Assembly (NCBI GenBank): GCA_017523605.1
Contig: JAFWVZ010000103.1
Coordinates: 1 to 7,387, forward strand
Source of the DNA: Bacillota bacterium
GTDB taxonomy: Bacteria > Bacillota > Clostridia > Peptostreptococcales > Anaerovoracaceae
DNA: 7,387 nt
Direction of reading: 5' to 3'
Position 1 is the first letter of the stretch; each line of letters opens with the position of its first letter. This document shows, in pieces, positions 6,039 to 7,387 of this stretch. Below the pieces are notes generated by a model. That model saw only the letters and a program-made list of their open reading frames with translations. It ran no database searches and was not told the origin of the DNA. The position numbers and the translations under genes are program-made.

Positions 6039-7387
6039 ATGAACGTTTTTAGGAATTACACCAAAAGATCGCTGAAAGCGAACCGCTCCAGGACTTTTGT
6101 AACGATCATAGGCATAGTGCTGTCCATGGCGCTTCTGACTGCAGTAATAGAAGGAGCGTACAGCGGCATACAGTTCCTTATCCGCGGCGAGATAAAGCAG
6201 AGCGGAAAGTGGGAAGCCTACTATTACGACCTGCACGAAGACGAGAGGGCGCAGCTGGTCTCCGATCCTGACATAAAGGCAGAGACCTGCTGGCAGATGG
6301 TCGGCTGGGCGGAGGTAGGTTCGGGTAACGAGTATAAACCGTATCTGCTGATCGAGTCCGCAGCTGACGACTTTACGGACTTCGTGTCGGTAAACATCAC
6401 TTCCGGACGCATGCCGGAAAACGGCAGTGAAATACTGATCCCAAACCATCTTTACGCCAACGGAGGGGTGCAATATAAGCTTGGTGACATAATAAAACTT
6501 TCTGTCGGAAAGCGTATGTCCGGCGGCAGGGAGCTGCTTCTGTCCGCATCGTATCAGCCGGGCGCGGAATCCATTGAGAATGCAGCAGAAAAGACTTATA
6601 CCGTGGTCGGATTTTACGATCGCCTGAACAGGGACATAGAGCCGTACGCATGCCCGGGTTACACAGCCATAACAAAGGGCGGCGGCACCGGCAGCTACGG
6701 TAGTTTCATAACCGTAAGGAACCTGTCTAAGATATACGATACGCTCCGCGACAAGCATTTCAGCGCGCATGGGGATGGTCCGTACGACAACATTTATTTC
6801 CACAACGATCTGATCAACTACAGCGGCACCGTAAGGAGCAGCGGACTGCAGAGGGTGATCTACGGTTTTGCCACCATACTTGTGGTGATGATAGCGTTCG
6901 GCTCCGTATCGCTGATATATAATTCGTTCTCGATCTCGCTGTCCGAGCGCACCAAGCAGTTCGGACTGCTCAAATCCATAGGCGCTACCAAGAAGCAGCT
7001 GCGCTCTTCGGTAATGCACGAGGCTCTTATCCTGGGCGGCATAGGCATACCTATAGGACTTGTTGTCGGCTGCCTGGGCATAGGCATTACCCTGTACTGC
7101 CTGCGCGACGCGTTCGCGGGATTCCTGGGCGTGCGCGGTGTCCAGATGCAGATAGTCCTAAACCCAATAGCCCTTGCGGTATCAGCGCTCGTATGCCTTG
7201 CGGTAATACTTGTTTCCGCGTGGATACCGGCGGGCAGGGCGGTGCGCATATCTCCGATCACAGCCATAAGGCAGAACGCGGACACAAAGATAAAGCCCCG
7301 CGAGGTAAAGACCGGCAAGCTAACGCAGAAGCTCTTCGGCTTCGAAGGCATGATGGCTTCCAAGAGCTTCAAGCGCAATAAGAAAAG
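6039..7387 (+). CDS. FtsX/MacB-family ABC transporter permease, N-terminal 449 residues (runs off the right edge)
   Basis: The frame opens at ATG 6039, with AGGG at 6027-6030 as ribosome site, and stays open to the edge without a stop. After a basic N-terminus, one helix (about 20-40) is followed by a large extracytoplasmic domain (about 45-270) in the manner of a MacB periplasmic core domain. Three helices come next (about 275-297, 328-352, 376-396), forming an FtsX domain. The cytoplasmic loop SLSERTKQFGLLKSIGATKKQL (about 300-321) is the hallmark of this family and contacts the ATPase. The final visible stretch (KLFGFEGMMASKSFKRNKK) looks like the lead-in to a second FtsX unit, so the full protein is probably about 800 residues. 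The big domain after helix 1 differs from BceB, where it lies between helices 7 and 8. The substrate is unknown. Confidence 0.92.
   Translation, partial: MNVFRNYTKRSLKANRSRTFVTIIGIVLSMALLTAVIEGAYSGIQFLIRGEIKQSGKWEAYYYDLHEDERAQLVSDPDIKAETCWQMVGWAEVGSGNEYKPYLLIESAADDFTDFVSVNITSGRMPENGSEILIPNHLYANGGVQYKLGDIIKLSVGKRMSGGRELLLSASYQPGAESIENAAEKTYTVVGFYDRLNRDIEPYACPGYTAITKGGGTGSYGSFITVRNLSKIYDTLRDKHFSAHGDGPYDNIYFHNDLINYSGTVRSSGLQRVIYGFATILVVMIAFGSVSLIYNSFSISLSERTKQFGLLKSIGATKKQLRSSVMHEALILGGIGIPIGLVVGCLGIGITLYCLRDAFAGFLGVRGVQMQIVLNPIALAVSALVCLAVILVSAWIPAGRAVRISPITAIRQNADTKIKPREVKTGKLTQKLFGFEGMMASKSFKRNKK

Noticed and set aside
5490..7019. 509-codon open frame on the minus strand beneath the ABC ATPase and permease
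   Set aside because: It is exactly in codon phase with both forward genes, which share one reading phase. It stays open only because those genes avoid TTA, CTA and TCA codons. Its translation has no domain features, while the forward frames carry full ABC motifs.
1..7387. CRISPR arrays, insertion sequences, attachment sites
   Set aside because: No regularly spaced repeats, transposase or integrase motifs, or terminal inverted repeats with target duplications were seen.

Overview
The window looks like chromosomal DNA from an anaerobic member of the Bacillota, most likely class Clostridia. The evidence is a FeoA-FeoB fusion, a small FeoB-associated Cys-rich membrane protein, an OmpR-type regulator and kinase pair beside an MacB/FtsX-type ABC transporter, Shine-Dalgarno-led genes, and heavy use of ATA (Ile), CTT/CTG (Leu) and AGC/TCC (Ser) codons at moderate GC. 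The family or genus cannot be fixed from the sequence alone.

Layout. (1) Positions 1-399, minus strand: the 5' end of a gene for an exported protein, cut by the window edge. (2) Positions 400-580: a divergent promoter region with a strong dyad (543-566) placed over the likely feoAB -10 and transcription start. (3) Positions 581-2944: feoAB, a ferrous iron transporter with FeoA fused to FeoB. (4) Positions 2945-3269: a 325-bp gap without a convincing gene. It is rich in inverted repeats, including mutually exclusive stems, followed by short direct repeats just before the next gene. (5) Positions 3270-3452: a 60-residue FeoB-associated Cys-rich membrane protein, one base ahead of (6) an OmpR-family response regulator (3454-4119), one base ahead of (7) a short two-helix histidine kinase (4121-5128). 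(8) Positions 5129-5351: a stop-codon hairpin, a clear rho-independent terminator, then an 8-bp direct repeat with 11-bp period that is a candidate response-regulator site. (9) Positions 5352-6035: an ABC ATPase, and (10) 6039 to the edge: the first 449 residues of an FtsX/MacB-type permease.

How it fits together. FeoAB imports Fe(II), probably under a metal-dependent repressor. The small Cys-rich protein is the usual Feo accessory, but here it is packed in an apparent operon with a two-component system rather than directly behind feoB. The kinase has almost no extracellular sensor, and the regulator probably controls the ABC transporter behind the terminator. That would link an iron-uptake accessory to a stress or export circuit. 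Each family is known. The physical coupling and the structured 325-bp gap are the parts worth a second look.
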